Of a stretch of DNA of 64,000 nucleotides, positions 23,180 to 40,829 are shown one piece after another. Both the position numbers and the translations under genes were made by a program. The notes under the pieces were generated by a model. The model did not search any database, was not told where the DNA came from, and saw only the letters and a program-made list of their open reading frames with translations. Source of the DNA: Linyphia triangularis (taxonomy: Eukaryota > Arthropoda > Arachnida > Araneae > Linyphiidae); assembly GCA_963978545.1 (NCBI GenBank), contig OZ021732.1, forward strand, positions 21,249,521 to 21,313,520, in the 5' to 3' direction. The number at the start of each line of letters is the position of its first letter. Position 1 is the stretch's first letter.

Positions 23180-23670
23180 TTTACATAATCCAAACATATT
23201 CCAACAAATACATAGGATGTTTTAAGCTCTTTAATATATTAATCTTGATTGGTTTCTGAAATAATGAACCTTCGAATGAGTGAAAACTTTTGAGAGAAAG
23301 ATATAGTTTTGCTAGCTCCCTCTATCATACATAAAGGATTAACAACAGTTCTCTTACAACACACTTAACTTTGAACCTGAGGCTCCTCATTTAAATTTGA
23401 ATTGTGCATTAATTAATGTTCAAGTCATATTTGCTGAAAGTTTTCACTATTCTAAACTCAAGTCAAGCTGGTAAAGTTAGTAATGATATATATTATTGGT
23501 ACTTTTCCATTTCGCCGGAGCAGGCGAAAAAGTCACCAAAAATTATACAACCGACACAAAACGGAATATGCTCGCTGGTAACTTTTTACCCTTTACATTT
23601 ATTATTTTTAACCTTTTTACTTTCAATTACCCATATGTTTACATAGGGTAATGAAAGTGTAGCATTCGGT
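23180..23670. other. Intergenic, nothing recognised
   Basis: Unassigned AT-rich sequence before a TA microsatellite. Confidence 0.35.
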
Positions 23671-23674
23671 TAAA

Positions 23675-23677
<3 letters not shown>

Positions 23678-23738
<61 letters not shown>

Positions 23739-23760
23739 CTTTTTTTTTTTTTTTTTTTTT
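23678..23760. repeat. (TA)n microsatellite followed by poly-T
   Basis: About 30 TA units, then CCT and a ~22-base T run. Confidence 0.95.
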
Positions 23761-23799
23761 AATTATTGTTATTATTTCTCCATGTTTTGGAACAATCTG

Positions 23800-24412
23800 A
23801 TTTCAAAAAAGGGGTGTAGAAAAAATGTATATCTGTGTGTACATGGTTAGCATAACTTCCGGACAAATTGACCTACAATGTTGAAATTTGATGTGCAGAT
23901 TAAATGGTGGCCATGGGATCTACCATTAAGATTTCGTCAAAATCGCGCTTGTGCATAAGGTTGAAATATTGAAAAATCATGAAAAAATTATGTTTTTCAG
24001 CAATTGCTAAAAAACGGCTCTAACGATTTTGATTAAAATCTCTTGCCTCTTAAGGTGTTCTAATTGTCACCACCTCCAAAATTCCCATAGTAAATTAAAG
24101 CGTAAAAAGTTGAAAAACGAGTGCCTTTAACACAGAGCTCTCTGCCCTGGAGCATCAGACATTAACGATTGACTTTGGCTTGAATCACGCCACAAGAAAG
24201 GACAATGTAATGTCTATCGAATAACATCGCCAATTTCATTTTTTTTATTTTTTTTTACCCCATGTAAAAATTATTACCAGAAATATCGTCAAACAGGGCA
24301 TTTTTATTTAAATGAGTGAAAATATGAAACCATGTCAAATTTTAATGCAATAACCAATATTACAGTGTAATTGAAAGTTGTGCGATGTTCCACTCCCCTA
24401 GTTTCAATTGCT
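23800..24412 (+). repeat. Dispersed repeat family 2, longest copy
   Basis: The copy contains GACCTACAATGTTGAAATTT, a GGTGGCCATGGGATCTACCATTAAGATTT-type block (~23907-23936) and TTTTTCAGCAATTGCTAAA. It ends TGCGATGTTCCACTCCCCTA. The same order recurs at 58890-59342, and its right end recurs inverted at 36478-36645 and 35825-35925. No coding capacity is visible. Confidence 0.7.
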
Positions 24413-24419
24413 CCCATCG

Positions 24420-24920
24420 CTTTGCATGTCAACATACCTTCTTTGTTTTGAAATGTTACGTTTTGGGATTTGTAATTGGTATGAATCGATCAATTTTTCG
24501 TAAATCGTGATGTTTCTGTTGCTATGTTTTTCAGTACTTCAAAAATAATTTTCAATTCAACATTTTTGATTACTATGAAGTGAAAATGGCCAAAACAGGA
24601 ATTACCTGTTTGGTCAAAGGAGCACTGCAATAATTTCTACCACTACTCTGTTTTTTAATAAAGATAATTTATAAATAATATCAAAAGACTAATTACATAA
24701 AAGTTTCTAATTTTCAAAATATTTCATTTATTTTTCTTTGAAATCATATAGAATAAATATTTAATAATTATTTAGAATAAATAATGTTTTTAATAAAAAA
24801 AAAATAAAAAATAATAATGTTTTTAATAATAAAAAATAAAAAATAATAATAAATAATAAAAAAAAAATAAAAAAACACCTCATGTTATTGCTTATAAAAA
24901 AAAAAAACGAAGTAATTTTT
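24420..24920. other. AT-rich spacer with AAT-rich low complexity
   Basis: Low-complexity AATAATAAA sequence around 24780-24900; no gene. Confidence 0.4.
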
Positions 24921-24924
24921 AAAT

Positions 24925-25600
24925 CGATTTTGTTTGTTTGTCGAGGGGAGCGGAATCGGCGGAGACCTAATTTACCCTCTTGCCGTCATTCAATCAGGAT
25001 GAAACTTGGCAGATGGGTTCGATGTCGATGACAATGCATTCTATCAAATTTTGGGGCTGTTGCTGTCACTAAAAAGTCGTATTTAACGGAATATTAATAA
25101 ACCAACTTACCGTCATCCAATCGCATGAAAATAGCTTTGAACCGATCATTGTTGAAACTCTTTCCTGTTGCCAATTTTTTTTAAATAAATAAATAATAAA
25201 ATTACTTTAATCAGAAAAAATAAATAATATTTGAACGTGAGAGCATAAATTCACGTTCATTTTTAATAAAAAAGTTTTGAAACGTAGTATGCTGCACATT
25301 TTGCTAATAGAAATGTTTTTGATATCGGTGCTGTATTAATATGAATATAAAAATAGACAATCCCAACAAAAGATTTTTCAAAAACTCTGTTTTAATGGAT
25401 TATATTATTAATAAATAAGTTTTAAAAAGTAGTTTACTGCATATTTCGCTGATAGAAATGTTTTTAATATTTAAAATTAGATGCCAACACCAAGCACACG
25501 TGTACAACGGAAACGGAGCTACGTTAATGAATATAAAAATTGGCAATTCATATAAAGGATTACATTTCAAACTTTTTATGGATTATATTATTAATTATTT
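24925..25600 (+). repeat. Dispersed repeat family 1, copy 7 (most complete)
   Basis: Family landmarks run from TTGCCGTCATTCAATCAGG through CATTCTATCAAATTTTGGGG, GTCACTAAAAAGTCG, CCGTCATCCAATCGCATG, ACTCTTTCCTGTTGCCAA and a TTGATATCGG junction. A second partial unit is appended (GTAGTTTACTGCATATTTCG, then ATTTAAAATTAGATGCCAAC). Confidence 0.7.
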
Positions 25601-25609
25601 CCATATTCA

Positions 25610-28200
25610 TTAAGTTTCATAAGTATATTTTAGACTAAATATTTACCTGGGATTAATAATTCCCAACGGAGAATTGTCTAGCGAGAAAAATAAATACCAG
25701 AATTAAAATACTTAGTTTCAAACTAATTATAAAGGGAACATTTTGTTTTCAAGAAATTCATGATCCATCCTCTTAATTGGACTGCAAACAGGGAAGATAA
25801 GCTGTTTTGGGAATAAGTTTCTATACTAATTAGCGATTGCTTATAGATTTGTGTATTAAATGTTATTGAAATTTTAAGATTTCATTTGGTTTGAGAAATG
25901 TCCGAAGCCACTATTAATAAGTCCCTTAAAAAGAAAATCGATTTGAACAAAGTTTCTAGATTTTTTTTTTTTTTAATGGAGTCTCTTAATTAATATGGAG
26001 TTATTTTAATTCCTGATCTTTTGTAGCAGTTGTAAAAGTACATCAAGAAGAATGTGAAATTCTTTTACATTAAATTATAGATAGAACATCAGTGGAAAAT
26101 TGATTTTAATTGGAATTATGATAGTAAAATCCTTATTATTAGAAGTTTTTAAAATTTCGGAATTAGTTTTTGAGTAAAAGTAAAACTGCATTTCGCGGTT
26201 TCCTAATAAAAGTTCGTGTACTTTAATTAGAGAGGTTTATTAGATACCTAAAAAATTAAGGAGTTCATTTAATTTAAATATCTGTATTAATTCGCTTATT
26301 TTAAGATAGAATTGGTAGAAAAATACACATGAAAATTGTTTCCAGCTGCCTTATTAATTTAATATAGTCTGTTCTTGGAAAATTAAAAAAGAAAGAAAGT
26401 AACATTGAGCTCTTTTTCAATTATCATATGAAATATTTGTAATAGATAGAAAATAATTCTACCCAATGGCTCTTGAAATAACAAATTTCGCTGTCATGGG
26501 ATAAGAAATAAAAATATTTAATTAAGAGCTAGGTTTATGGAAAATTACGAAATCAATTTGCGTAATGCTAGGAATTGATGTTTGATTATGTATAGTGAAA
26601 TTATATTTGTGGAATATATTTACATATTGTAATATGAACTAGTTAAACTTAAGAGAGACAGTTTATATATACATCGAGGTATCAGACTGAACTTGAAAAT
26701 AGTAGTTCTTGTGATAACTTCAATTAAAAGTATATGGATACTATATGGTACTAATGGTATATGGGTACTAATAGTATATGGATACTTGAAACTGTACAAG
26801 TATTCAAAATATTTTTATTTAGTTATTTGTTTAAGCTTTTACACTATAGAGAGAATCTTGTACAAAGGCTAAGTCCGTCGGCTTGAGGTTAACTTTCCTT
26901 GGCCAAATAATATAGACACATATGGTAGGTCAAACGAAATGTTTAATTATGTTAAGTTCTCATATCAAAGTAGAGTGAGGAGGAAGGACTGGAAAATATT
27001 GCTGGAAGTTAAATTGCAAGTTTACAAACATGTGCTCAGTGCTGCACATCAATTTGAATAATTGACGAGATTAGTAATTATATAGATTATTAGATTAGTA
27101 ATAATTAGTAAATTTCACAGCATTACTTGCAAGAAACTTCGACAGAAAGAGTGATTTTATATTAATTACATAGAAGATTCACGGAACAATAATTTGGCAC
27201 TATTTCGTTTTGCATATCAAACGTAGAAAATTATCAATACTCACAACACAATCGGCAACAATTTTGGTAATTTCATATGAAACAATATCATTAGCCTTGT
27301 AAAACCCACATCTTCTACATGCAATATACAAGTCCCTCGAGAATATTTTATTGTATTTTTCGAATTTAAGCGTGTATAGAAGTAGATATCTTTTGGTGAC
27401 AATGAATGCCAACAATCCGCCTTGTAACCTCGTGTAGTATGCGAGGATATTGAAGAAAAGTAAAAATGAAAGAAATAATGTGTGATAGTTCTTATTTATT
27501 ATTGAGGAATTTCTCTTTAATGCATAGATATCTAATGAATTGAATTTCTTGCGTTAAAATAATCCGAGTAACCAATGCATTACACGCTATGCCAGTGCCT
27601 ATAATTGAAATGCCTTGTAATTATTCTGTTTTAATGGGAACGGTAGCGGTAGTGAAAAGTTTAGGAATATGTTAATATTACATGGTCGAAATGCAAACAT
27701 TTTTCGACTGGGATGAGGTTACGACCATTCTTTCTCCATGGTTACGAACTAAACTTATTTGAAGAACATCAAAATTTCGTTACCCTTTGGTAACTGTGAG
27801 TGAAGCAATTGCTAGTGGTGATTAATATGGAAGTTGTTTTATCGTTATTTCGAAGGAAATTATGCGATCATAATAATACTAAACTATGACGAAATGTAAA
27901 ATACTTCTCGCTTCATTTTAGCTCTGGAACAGTATATTAGAAGAGTGAGTGAGGGATGAATGTGCTGCAAGTGTTTCAATTTATGAAATGCTTTCTGGAA
28001 CTTTCACAAACCAATTAATGAAACGCTAAATCGCAGAAAAATTCAGAGTATTTAGCTGTGGGATGTAATGTTACTATAACTCCAGCCTTTTTTGGACTGA
28101 AGGTATAAAAAAAGGTATCAGCCTTCTAGTTCTCTTTGGTGGTTAATTCTTTTGAAATGAACATTTATTTGTCAGTTCTCATTCTTATTTTTCTAGTTCT
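25610..28200. other. Long intergenic stretch, no gene recognised
   Basis: About 2.6 kb of AT-rich, mostly single-copy-looking DNA. I found no conserved exon, RNA or repeat-family landmark on either strand. Confidence 0.35.
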
Positions 28201-28214
28201 TAAAATAGAATGAA

Positions 28215-28287
28215 TTAAAATATATATATATATATTTTTTTTATATATATTATATTATATTTTTATATATATTATATTATATTTTTA

Positions 28288-28374
<87 letters not shown>

Positions 28375-28375
28375 G
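28215..28375. repeat. TA-rich microsatellite block
   Basis: Short TATATTATATTTT units followed by about 40 uninterrupted TA repeats. It causes an artefactual Tyr/Ile repeat frame. Confidence 0.95.
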
Positions 28376-28558
28376 TAAACAAAAGCAAATTATCTTTTAA
28401 ACAAAAATTAGTTAAGATTTGAAAAAAAATGTAAAAAATGTTATTATACCTATCAAAAGCTTTTGCAAGATATATAGCTTGGGGTATTAATTTTAGTGAT
28501 CCTCTCACCCCTCCTTATAATTTCATTTCAATGGTCAATTTTCCTACTTGGGATGGTA

Positions 28559-29036
28559 CAGGGTGTCCAGCAAAGGACTCCCTGATTTTGAAATTAAATA
28601 ACTCAAAAATAAAGATCGCTAGATTAATGAAACAAGTAGTAAAGATATTTTGAAAGCCGTAAAAATCCGACTCTAAATTTTCAAAATTAGTTACAAAAGT
28701 TGCCAACAGGTGGCGCTATACACTGTATTCCTTGTGAAGAAAGAGTGCTTTGAAGCTCAGAGTGATCAGTCTTTGAACCGTTCCACTATTTAAACGTGAA
28801 AGGAAGTTTGTGTGATTGCAACTAATGTTTGCAGGGGACAAATTTATAACATATATCTAGAATTTTGCAACTTCAGAGCCATCTGTTGGCAATATTTGTA
28901 ACTAATTTTGAAACTTCTGTTTCAGATTTGTACAGCTTTCAAAATGACTGTACTTTTTGTTTCATTCTTCTATCGATCTTTGTTTTTGAGTTATTCAATT
29001 TTAAAATTAGGAAGTATTTCGCTGGACATCACCCTG
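28559..29036. mobile_element. Foldback MITE with ~165-bp inverted ends (478 bp)
   Basis: The left end (CAGGGTGTCCAGC at 28559) and the reverse complement of the right end (CAGGGTGATGTCCAGCG at 29036) continue in parallel for about 165 bp. Shared strings include AATAACTCAAAAA, AAAGATCG, AATGAAAC, TCAAAATTAGTTACAAA and TTGCCAACAG. The central ~150 bp are unique and non-coding. No clear target duplication is seen, so the superfamily is undetermined. Confidence 0.8.
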
Positions 29037-29199
29037 CATTTTGTAACATGTTAAACAAGCTTGACTGCAGGTTTCAGATTTGGATGGTTGGAATAGTGTC
29101 AAATGGCATCCCTCAAACAAACGACTTCCAGGAAATTTACCTTGGCAAATGTTGGAAAGTTTCACTTGTAACGAAAAAGTAATACATCCATTAATAGAT

Positions 29200-31120
29200 T
29201 ACGATGAGTGAAGCCCTTGCTTCTTCTTCAAGTAAGTTACATTAAGTAATTCACAAATAGACGTAGATGTTATAATACTTTTCCACCAGCAGGGTTTACA
29301 AAGAAAGATCTTATTTCCCATATTGCCTTTAAGGCTCGTGCCTAAGACCACCGAATTTGTTTGTATTTGCATTACAAATTGATTGATATCGTGCATTTAT
29401 GGAAAAATTTTCATAATTTTAAATCCAGCGTTAGGTGAAAAATGAGGAGGCGTTGGGAAACAAAAACAATGCAATTTGAACATTTAACTTCTATAAACTC
29501 GAATTTTTTGCTTTTAGTTTCTGTCAAGTCAAAAGTAATTGTGACTGAAAGTTATTTTTATTCTTTCTAATTTACCCCTTAAGTCATGCTTTGGTATTTG
29601 CTTTCTCTTTGATTCTGGTACGCGAGAATGTCTTTCAGTTATAAATGCTACAGGATGTTCCAAAGAGCTTGATATCAGAATCTGTGGCTCGATTTATCAC
29701 TGTAAATTGATAAAAAGCTCAAAATAAAGTAAGACAAGTAAAGTAAATCAAGAGAGAATAGTGTGATATTTATGAGTACTTTATATAAGTTAAATATTTT
29801 TAATTTTTATTCGGCCACTGCATGAGAAATGGTGTTTATGAAGACAAATTAAGAAATTTTATAAAAAAAAAGTTTTTAAAACTTAAAAAAAAAACTTAAA
29901 TTCGAAAACATTTAAATTAATTACCCATGAAAACCACACTATTTTTTTACTTGTCGTATTTAGTGCTTTTTATCAATTTATTATAATGCATATTTCTAAC
30001 AACGAAAGAAAGAAATTATTTGAAGTAATAATATTTTTTTAGTTAAACTGTTAGCAAAGTTTACAGCACACAAAATCATCATTCATTAATAAAAAATAAA
30101 ACTTATATTTTAAATATAATTATCAGGCTAAAAATTTTTTTGCAAGAACTATTAACTCATGGTGCGCAATAATGAATTAAAAAATCTCACTTGAATATTA
30201 AGAATAGGGAGCATGCGGAAATTTTAGATTTCAGGAAACAACATTTTTCAAATAATATTGACAAAAATACAAATTTTAAACCAGAAATAGAAAATATCAT
30301 TGCATTTAGCTCTACAAAAGGTAAAATTTGTCACAATAATTTTAATGTTTTAATACATTTGTATAGGTCAGATTTATTTTTGTATAGATCCTCCCATGGT
30401 GAACATTTAGATTCCTGAAAACAAAATATACCAAGACAAATTTACAAATTTTAAATATATGAAATATATGTGGAATTCGATACATTTTATTCTTCACAAA
30501 GGTAGTTCACAGTCAGTTTCATGTATAACATCTTCCGATTTAATATTTGCTTGCTTCAAATTTAAATGTTAAAAAACAAATATTTTTCCAAAAAAATTGG
30601 CAAAAGTGAAAATTTTAACAAGGCTGAAACACAAGAATTTTTTTTTTAGAAAGGTAATACATGTTCTTGCAATAACTTTCATGTACAAAAAAATATGGTT
30701 TCTGAAGGTCCCAGATTCAACTTTTTTTTATTACAAAAGAGAGAGGGGGGAGGGAGGAGAAAAATTCTCTATGAACTTGGAGATAATATATTTTCTTCTG
30801 AATTTTGCATAGTTTTACTGAATTGCAAAAACATTTCATAAAGCTGTAATCAGTAGTTATCTATAAAAAAATAATTTCGCTTGACACACGTGTACCTTTT
30901 TAAAAAAATTTAGGAATGCGATATTCTAAAATTTTAAAGTGCTGTAAAATTTTAATCAGAGGGAATATTGAAAATATATTAGATTTTTCATTATAAACAT
31001 AAGAAAATGGTTCACACCAAATTTCATAAAAATTGGAGGGGGTGGGTGTCATGGCCTGGTCGATCTGACGTGGAATGACCCTCTGACTATACTGAACCCA
31101 ATTGCAGTGCATAACATGCA
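29200..31120. other. Intergenic, no gene recognised
   Basis: AT-rich sequence with homopolymer runs; nothing supported. Confidence 0.35.
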
Positions 31121-31132
31121 CAATATGTATCT

Positions 31133-31766
31133 CAATGGCGGATCTAGCGAGGGGCGGAGAGGGCGAACGCCCCCTTCATCGCTCAGTGTTAAATAGGGAA
31201 AAAATAAAGACAACGAAGATTATTTTATTTGTTGTCATGATTTAATAAACAAAATTCTAACACTGAAGTCCAAAACTAACACAGATACTTAATTTATATA
31301 TATATAGTTAACTTATATATATATATATACAAAAGATTGGAATTAAAAATAAATCCAATATACTGTATTGTTTTTATCGCTTTTGTTTTAGTGCATGCTG
31401 CTAAGGTTTTAGATGAATTCAATTAAAACTAGACGAATCCGTACTAAACATCTTTAAAAACGTAAATGTTCTCATCCCAAAAAATTAAGATGAAAATCTG
31501 AGTATGAAGCAAAACAGTTTTGGTTGTTGTATATATATTTATTATTAGATTATCTTTTCTATCATATTTACCAATAATTTATCCTGAACCATACAGTTAA
31601 AGACAACTCAAATTTATTGTCATAAGTTCACACAGAGCCAATCATAGTGTCACCTTTATGTTATTGAGAATCAAAACTTTTTACCTCTCTGTAAAATATT
31701 CTGTGTTTACCTAAACTTTTCAACAGCTCCCGCTCCCTCCGTAATGAAGCTCTGGATCCACCCTTG
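31133..31766. mobile_element. hAT-like non-autonomous element (634 bp)
   Basis: The termini match as inverted repeats: CAATGGCGGATCTAG at the left and CAAGGGTGGATCCAG as the reverse complement of the right end. The flanks carry an 8-bp target duplication, ATGTATCT (31125-31132) and GTGTATCT (31767-31774), identical at 7 of 8 positions. An 8-bp duplication and CA-starting GC-rich ends fit the hAT superfamily. There is no transposase frame inside. Confidence 0.78.
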
Positions 31767-31859
31767 GTGTATCTCGCAAGCCAGGCACTTGTGTTTTAAT
31801 AAGAGATTTGACTAATTTTGATAGTAGCATGGGCAGTGGAAAAATCATCTATACTGTTA

Positions 31860-33085
31860 TAGTATTAAATGCAACAATTTTAGTTCAACAGCAAGAATGT
31901 TTAATTTAGTACATGAAGGAATTGATTTTACTATTCAGGTTCTTTTGCAAGGTGCTAATATGGATGTCACAGACTGGAAATGTTACATACCTTCGCTGCA
32001 CTTGTTAGTGTGCTTGGTAGTAAAAAATTTTTGAACCGCTTATTTACTTTGTAGCAAATTTTGATTACTGTGATAGGGAAGACAAAGAGTGGACAGTGTT
32101 GCATTATGCTTTCAATGAGAATGAAGAGTGGACAGACTTAGTACACTTTCTTGTAAATAGTGTGTGACCTCGATGCAATAATGTGAGAAGTACTACACAT
32201 TTGCTGCTGTATTTTGATACAGAGATGCTTTAAATCCGCTTCTTTACGCTGGGGCAAATGTTGATTACTATAATTGTGCTACGAGTGGACAGCGGTGCAT
32301 TATGCTACATTAAACAGGAGCGGGTGGTTGAGATGATGAAGTTTCTTGTGACGATAGTACGTGACTACAATGCAAGAGATTTTATTTGTGATACAGCTTT
32401 GCACATAGCATCATATTATGAACAACAAGAGGTAATGAAGCGTCTCATGGAGGAAAGAACAAATATCAATGAAAGAAATAGGTATGGAAAGACAGCTCTG
32501 TTCTTAACTTGTGAATTTAAAAAGTTTCACATTGTAGAGTTGGTTGTTTTCAGATTATCTGGCGCCGTCAGCAACACGAGGGCTATAATGCGCCGAAACA
32601 TTCGTCATTAGACAAGCCAACATACATTTACAAACACCCATGCCAACACGGGACACAAACCCGCAACCTTCCGGATTAGAAGCTAGCACGCTAACCACTC
32701 ACATTGTACAGTACTTATTTCAAGCAAATGCTAGATGCGATATTGGAGATAATATATGGTAATTAACTGCTCTATTATCTTGTCAAAATGGAATGACCTA
32801 GAGTCAAACTTAAAATGGGGAAGATCTCCTGCTTATTGATTATTATAAATATTAAAAAGTTCTCGGCTGAAAGTGGACAAACTACAAGATACAAAATTGC
32901 GCAGTCAAGCAATTGTAAATAAATTCAACAATCATTCATGATTTGCCAGAACTTCACAAATTACCTGTCGCTTGAAGTCTGCCCCATATCCAAGAAATGA
33001 AAATAGTGAGTCGAGACAAAGTTCGAGCAAGAAATAAATCAAATTGCAATACTCGAGATACAGACAAAAGGAGACTGTAATCTGT
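31860..33085 (+). pseudogene. Intronless ankyrin-repeat pseudogene
   Basis: Plus-strand frames show at least four degenerate ankyrin repeats. Examples are VHEGIDFTIQVLLQGANMDV (~31910), DKEWTVLHYAFNENEEWTDL (~32085), the best-preserved CDTALHIASYYEQQEVMKRL and INERNRYGKTALFLTCEF (~32390-32520), and after the SINE HIVQYLFQANARCDIGDN (~32701). The frame shifts several times and carries stops. No splice sites are needed to join the pieces over more than 1.1 kb, so a processed copy or an old single-exon gene is likely. SINE copy D interrupts one repeat. Ankyrin repeats are too common to name the parent gene. Confidence 0.75.
32537..32698 (-). mobile_element. tRNA-derived SINE, copy D
   Basis: Minus-orientation copy with the same body as the others. 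It is truncated inside the A box at its 5' end (32698). The 10-bp target duplication TCACATTGTA lies at 32527-32536 and 32699-32708. Removing the insert brings HIVE and HIVQ ankyrin sequence together, confirming the boundaries. Confidence 0.93.
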
Positions 33086-33089
33086 TTAT

Positions 33090-34540
33090 CGTATGTCCAC
33101 AGGTGTTAAATATATTATCTGTCATATCTTTTTTGGAATATTATGATAAGAAATTAAAAATTGGCTACAGCAGTTGGGTTCTTTAATTATAAACAGGATA
33201 TTTAGGAAAGAATAAATGTGAAATATTTTATCTGTATTTAGTTTATCAGTTTCAAAACAGGCAGTGGGAGAAAAGTGAAATTTTGTTAATAAATAAAAAT
33301 CCAAACTTTAACACATATGCAAGTTTAATTTTATGCAGATGAAACAGGGTTGACACTCAAAACAAGAAAAATGTTCCCCAAAATTTAGCAGATTTTCTAA
33401 ATGTTTTCACACAAAAATAAAAATTAAGTGAGAAGGTAACAATTATAATCATAGATTATGTTTGAAAGTGAATAAAATAAAGTACAGTATAATTTTTATA
33501 GTAACCATAACTACCTGTGTTTTGTCGGACTGAATTTGCTAGTATTTTGTCAAATTATTTTTAAATACATTGAATATAAATTGCCATATGTTAAAATTTT
33601 AAACTAATAAATTAATAAAGTTTTTTAGACATTGCATTTAAGAGAAATTGTTTGAATATTTTATTTCAACAGAATGTACAAAAATAAATAAATCAGATTT
33701 AAGGATACATTGCCAGTTTAGGTTTGGAAAGTGAATGAAGGAAGTAACAGTACATTAGTTTAACCTTTGTTAACTGTTTTAACTACAATAAAAATGAGGA
33801 ATATGTACATAATGACGAGAATCCCAAGGCATGATGAGTCTCAACACAAATGTAGGAATCTGAAACAAAAATTGTTACATCATAGAAGGGATTTAGGTTA
33901 TTTTTCATATACTTTAATACTCAGTGTATTCATAATAAAAGTTCTGCTTCTAGTGTCAAGTGATTAACAGATTTTCATAAAAAATGTCTTATACCTACTA
34001 CTAAATGGATACATTTATATTACATGGGAAAATTATCCTAAAAAAGGCCCAGGCAAGTTGTCAGTAAAAAAGTAGTGAAATCAGAAATGGGACCGGCTAA
34101 ATGTTCAAATTGCATGCATGCTAATAATTTATTAATGGAAAATTGCAGGTCTTAATGAACCGAACTTATGCTTACACAACATTTTTTGGCAAGGTTTATA
34201 TCAAAACTATGAAAAAGAGCATTTTGATGAGAAAATAACACCAGTAAGAAAAAAAGGGGGGAAAAATAGCAAAGTTGAATACGGTAATTACTACATTGCA
34301 ATTGTCATCAACATTTTTAAATCAGGTGAACTAGCTCCATCCACATATTTTCCAAAATGATTTTTCATAAGTTTATAAGTTTTGCCAAGCTATTAGGTTA
34401 AAAACTAATTGTATTTATGTAAATGCTTTAAAGTGCAACAAATATTTAAAAAAAAAATAATGCATGTACTTTACCATTATTCTTATAAAAATTCAATACT
34501 GAAGATATTTCAACAAATACTCACATGTTAAAATAACAAT
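33090..34540. other. Intergenic downstream of COPS9
   Basis: AT-rich. A minus-strand AATAAA at ~34128-34133 could serve as the COPS9 polyadenylation signal, about 410 bases after its stop codon. Nothing else was recognised. Confidence 0.3.
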
Positions 34541-34543
34541 CAT

Positions 34544-39840
<5,297 letters not shown>

Positions 39841-39900
39841 TTGGTCTTCTCTACAAAAGTATAAAAAATCATTACTGTCACAATTAAACATATAAAATAA

Positions 39901-40576
39901 CAGGGTGGCCATAAAATTCAGAAAAAAAAAGTCCCCCGATGGATTTCTACAAAATTCCCTGATTTTACAGCAAATTTTTTTTCAAATTTCCCCGATTTTT
40001 CAAGGTTTTCTAAATGTGTAGAAACACTGATCAAATAGAACATGTACGCTAAATAGATAACATGCCAATTTTATTTAAATAGTTTTGGTGGTAATGAAAA
40101 GATTAAATAATTCTGGAATATTTAACTTCTCCGACTAACGACTACCATCACAAATCAGGGGTCAATCGAGGTTCTTTTTTTACAGGGTCCTATTTTTGTG
40201 GGGAAAAAATAATTTTGTGAAAAATTTCCAATTTTACATATTTTGAGCATATGGTTTGGCACCTTAAAACCAATGTGTGGAGAAGCGTGCTGTTTTCCCT
40301 TTTTAGCAAAAAATAAACTTTGTGATTTTATAATTGGTCTGTTTTCAAACTGGACATATGAAAGTTCCGTTTTTTGGACATGGAATTTTTTTAAGGGTCT
40401 GTTTTTCGGATAAGGAATTTTGTGAAGTTTAGACCCATAAAGGACCCAAATTTCTTTCTGCAGAGACCCCTGTAAATGGTGTCAAAATACAGAAGAACGG
40501 GAAAATGAGCCTGAAAATTTTTCTGTTTTCGTAAAATTTAAAAAAATTCTCTGATATCCAGGTTTTGTGGCCACTG
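39901..40576. mobile_element. hAT-like non-autonomous element (676 bp)
   Basis: Left end CAGGGTGGCCATAAAATTC; the reverse complement of the right end is CAGTGGCCACAAAACCTGG. Flanking octamers TAAAATAA (39893-39900) and TGAAAAAA (40577-40584) agree at 6 of 8 positions. The left third is the reverse complement of the element at 50050-50505 (shared AAATTTCCCCGATTTT, CACTGATCAAATAGAA and ATGTACGCTAAA blocks, allowing mismatches). No ORF. It lies in the inferred 5'UTR intron of COPS9, about 50 bp from the acceptor. Confidence 0.72.
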
Positions 40577-40624
40577 TGAAAAAACTTGGGATTAAAAACG
40601 AGTAATCACTGAAAATCCGGACTA

Positions 40625-40829
40625 TGGTACTTACGTATTAACGCCACCGCAGCTACAGATTTGGCGGTTTTTAAGTGCCGCTAATAAAGAGCAATCTTGT
40701 TGTTCGCAAGCGCACACAGTTATTTAAGTGTTTTATTTTATGATTTGTCACAAAAATGTTAGGTGTAGATTTGCGGCACTTAGAAACCGCCAAATCTGTA
40801 GCTGCGGTGGCGTTAATACGCAAGTACCA
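40625..40829. mobile_element. 205-bp foldback element with 57-bp arms
   Basis: The arms at 40625-40681 and 40773-40829 are near-perfect inverted repeats (two mismatches), containing TATTAACGCCACCGCAGCTA and CAGATTTGGCGGTTT. A ~91-bp AT-rich loop separates them. The arms are much GC-richer than the surroundings. No target duplication or ORF was found. The structure would form a strong hairpin in DNA or RNA. Confidence 0.9.

Noticed and set aside
28272..28508. Open frame with a Tyr-Ile repeat
   Set aside because: Translation of a TA microsatellite.
28865..29182. 105-residue plus-strand frame
   Set aside because: Most of it falls in one arm of the foldback element and the mirrored arm does not code, so it is incidental.
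32258..32611. An intact ankyrin protein ending in a SINE-derived tail
   Set aside because: The frame is only a fragment: homology continues upstream and downstream in other frames with stops, and its C-terminus is SINE sequence.
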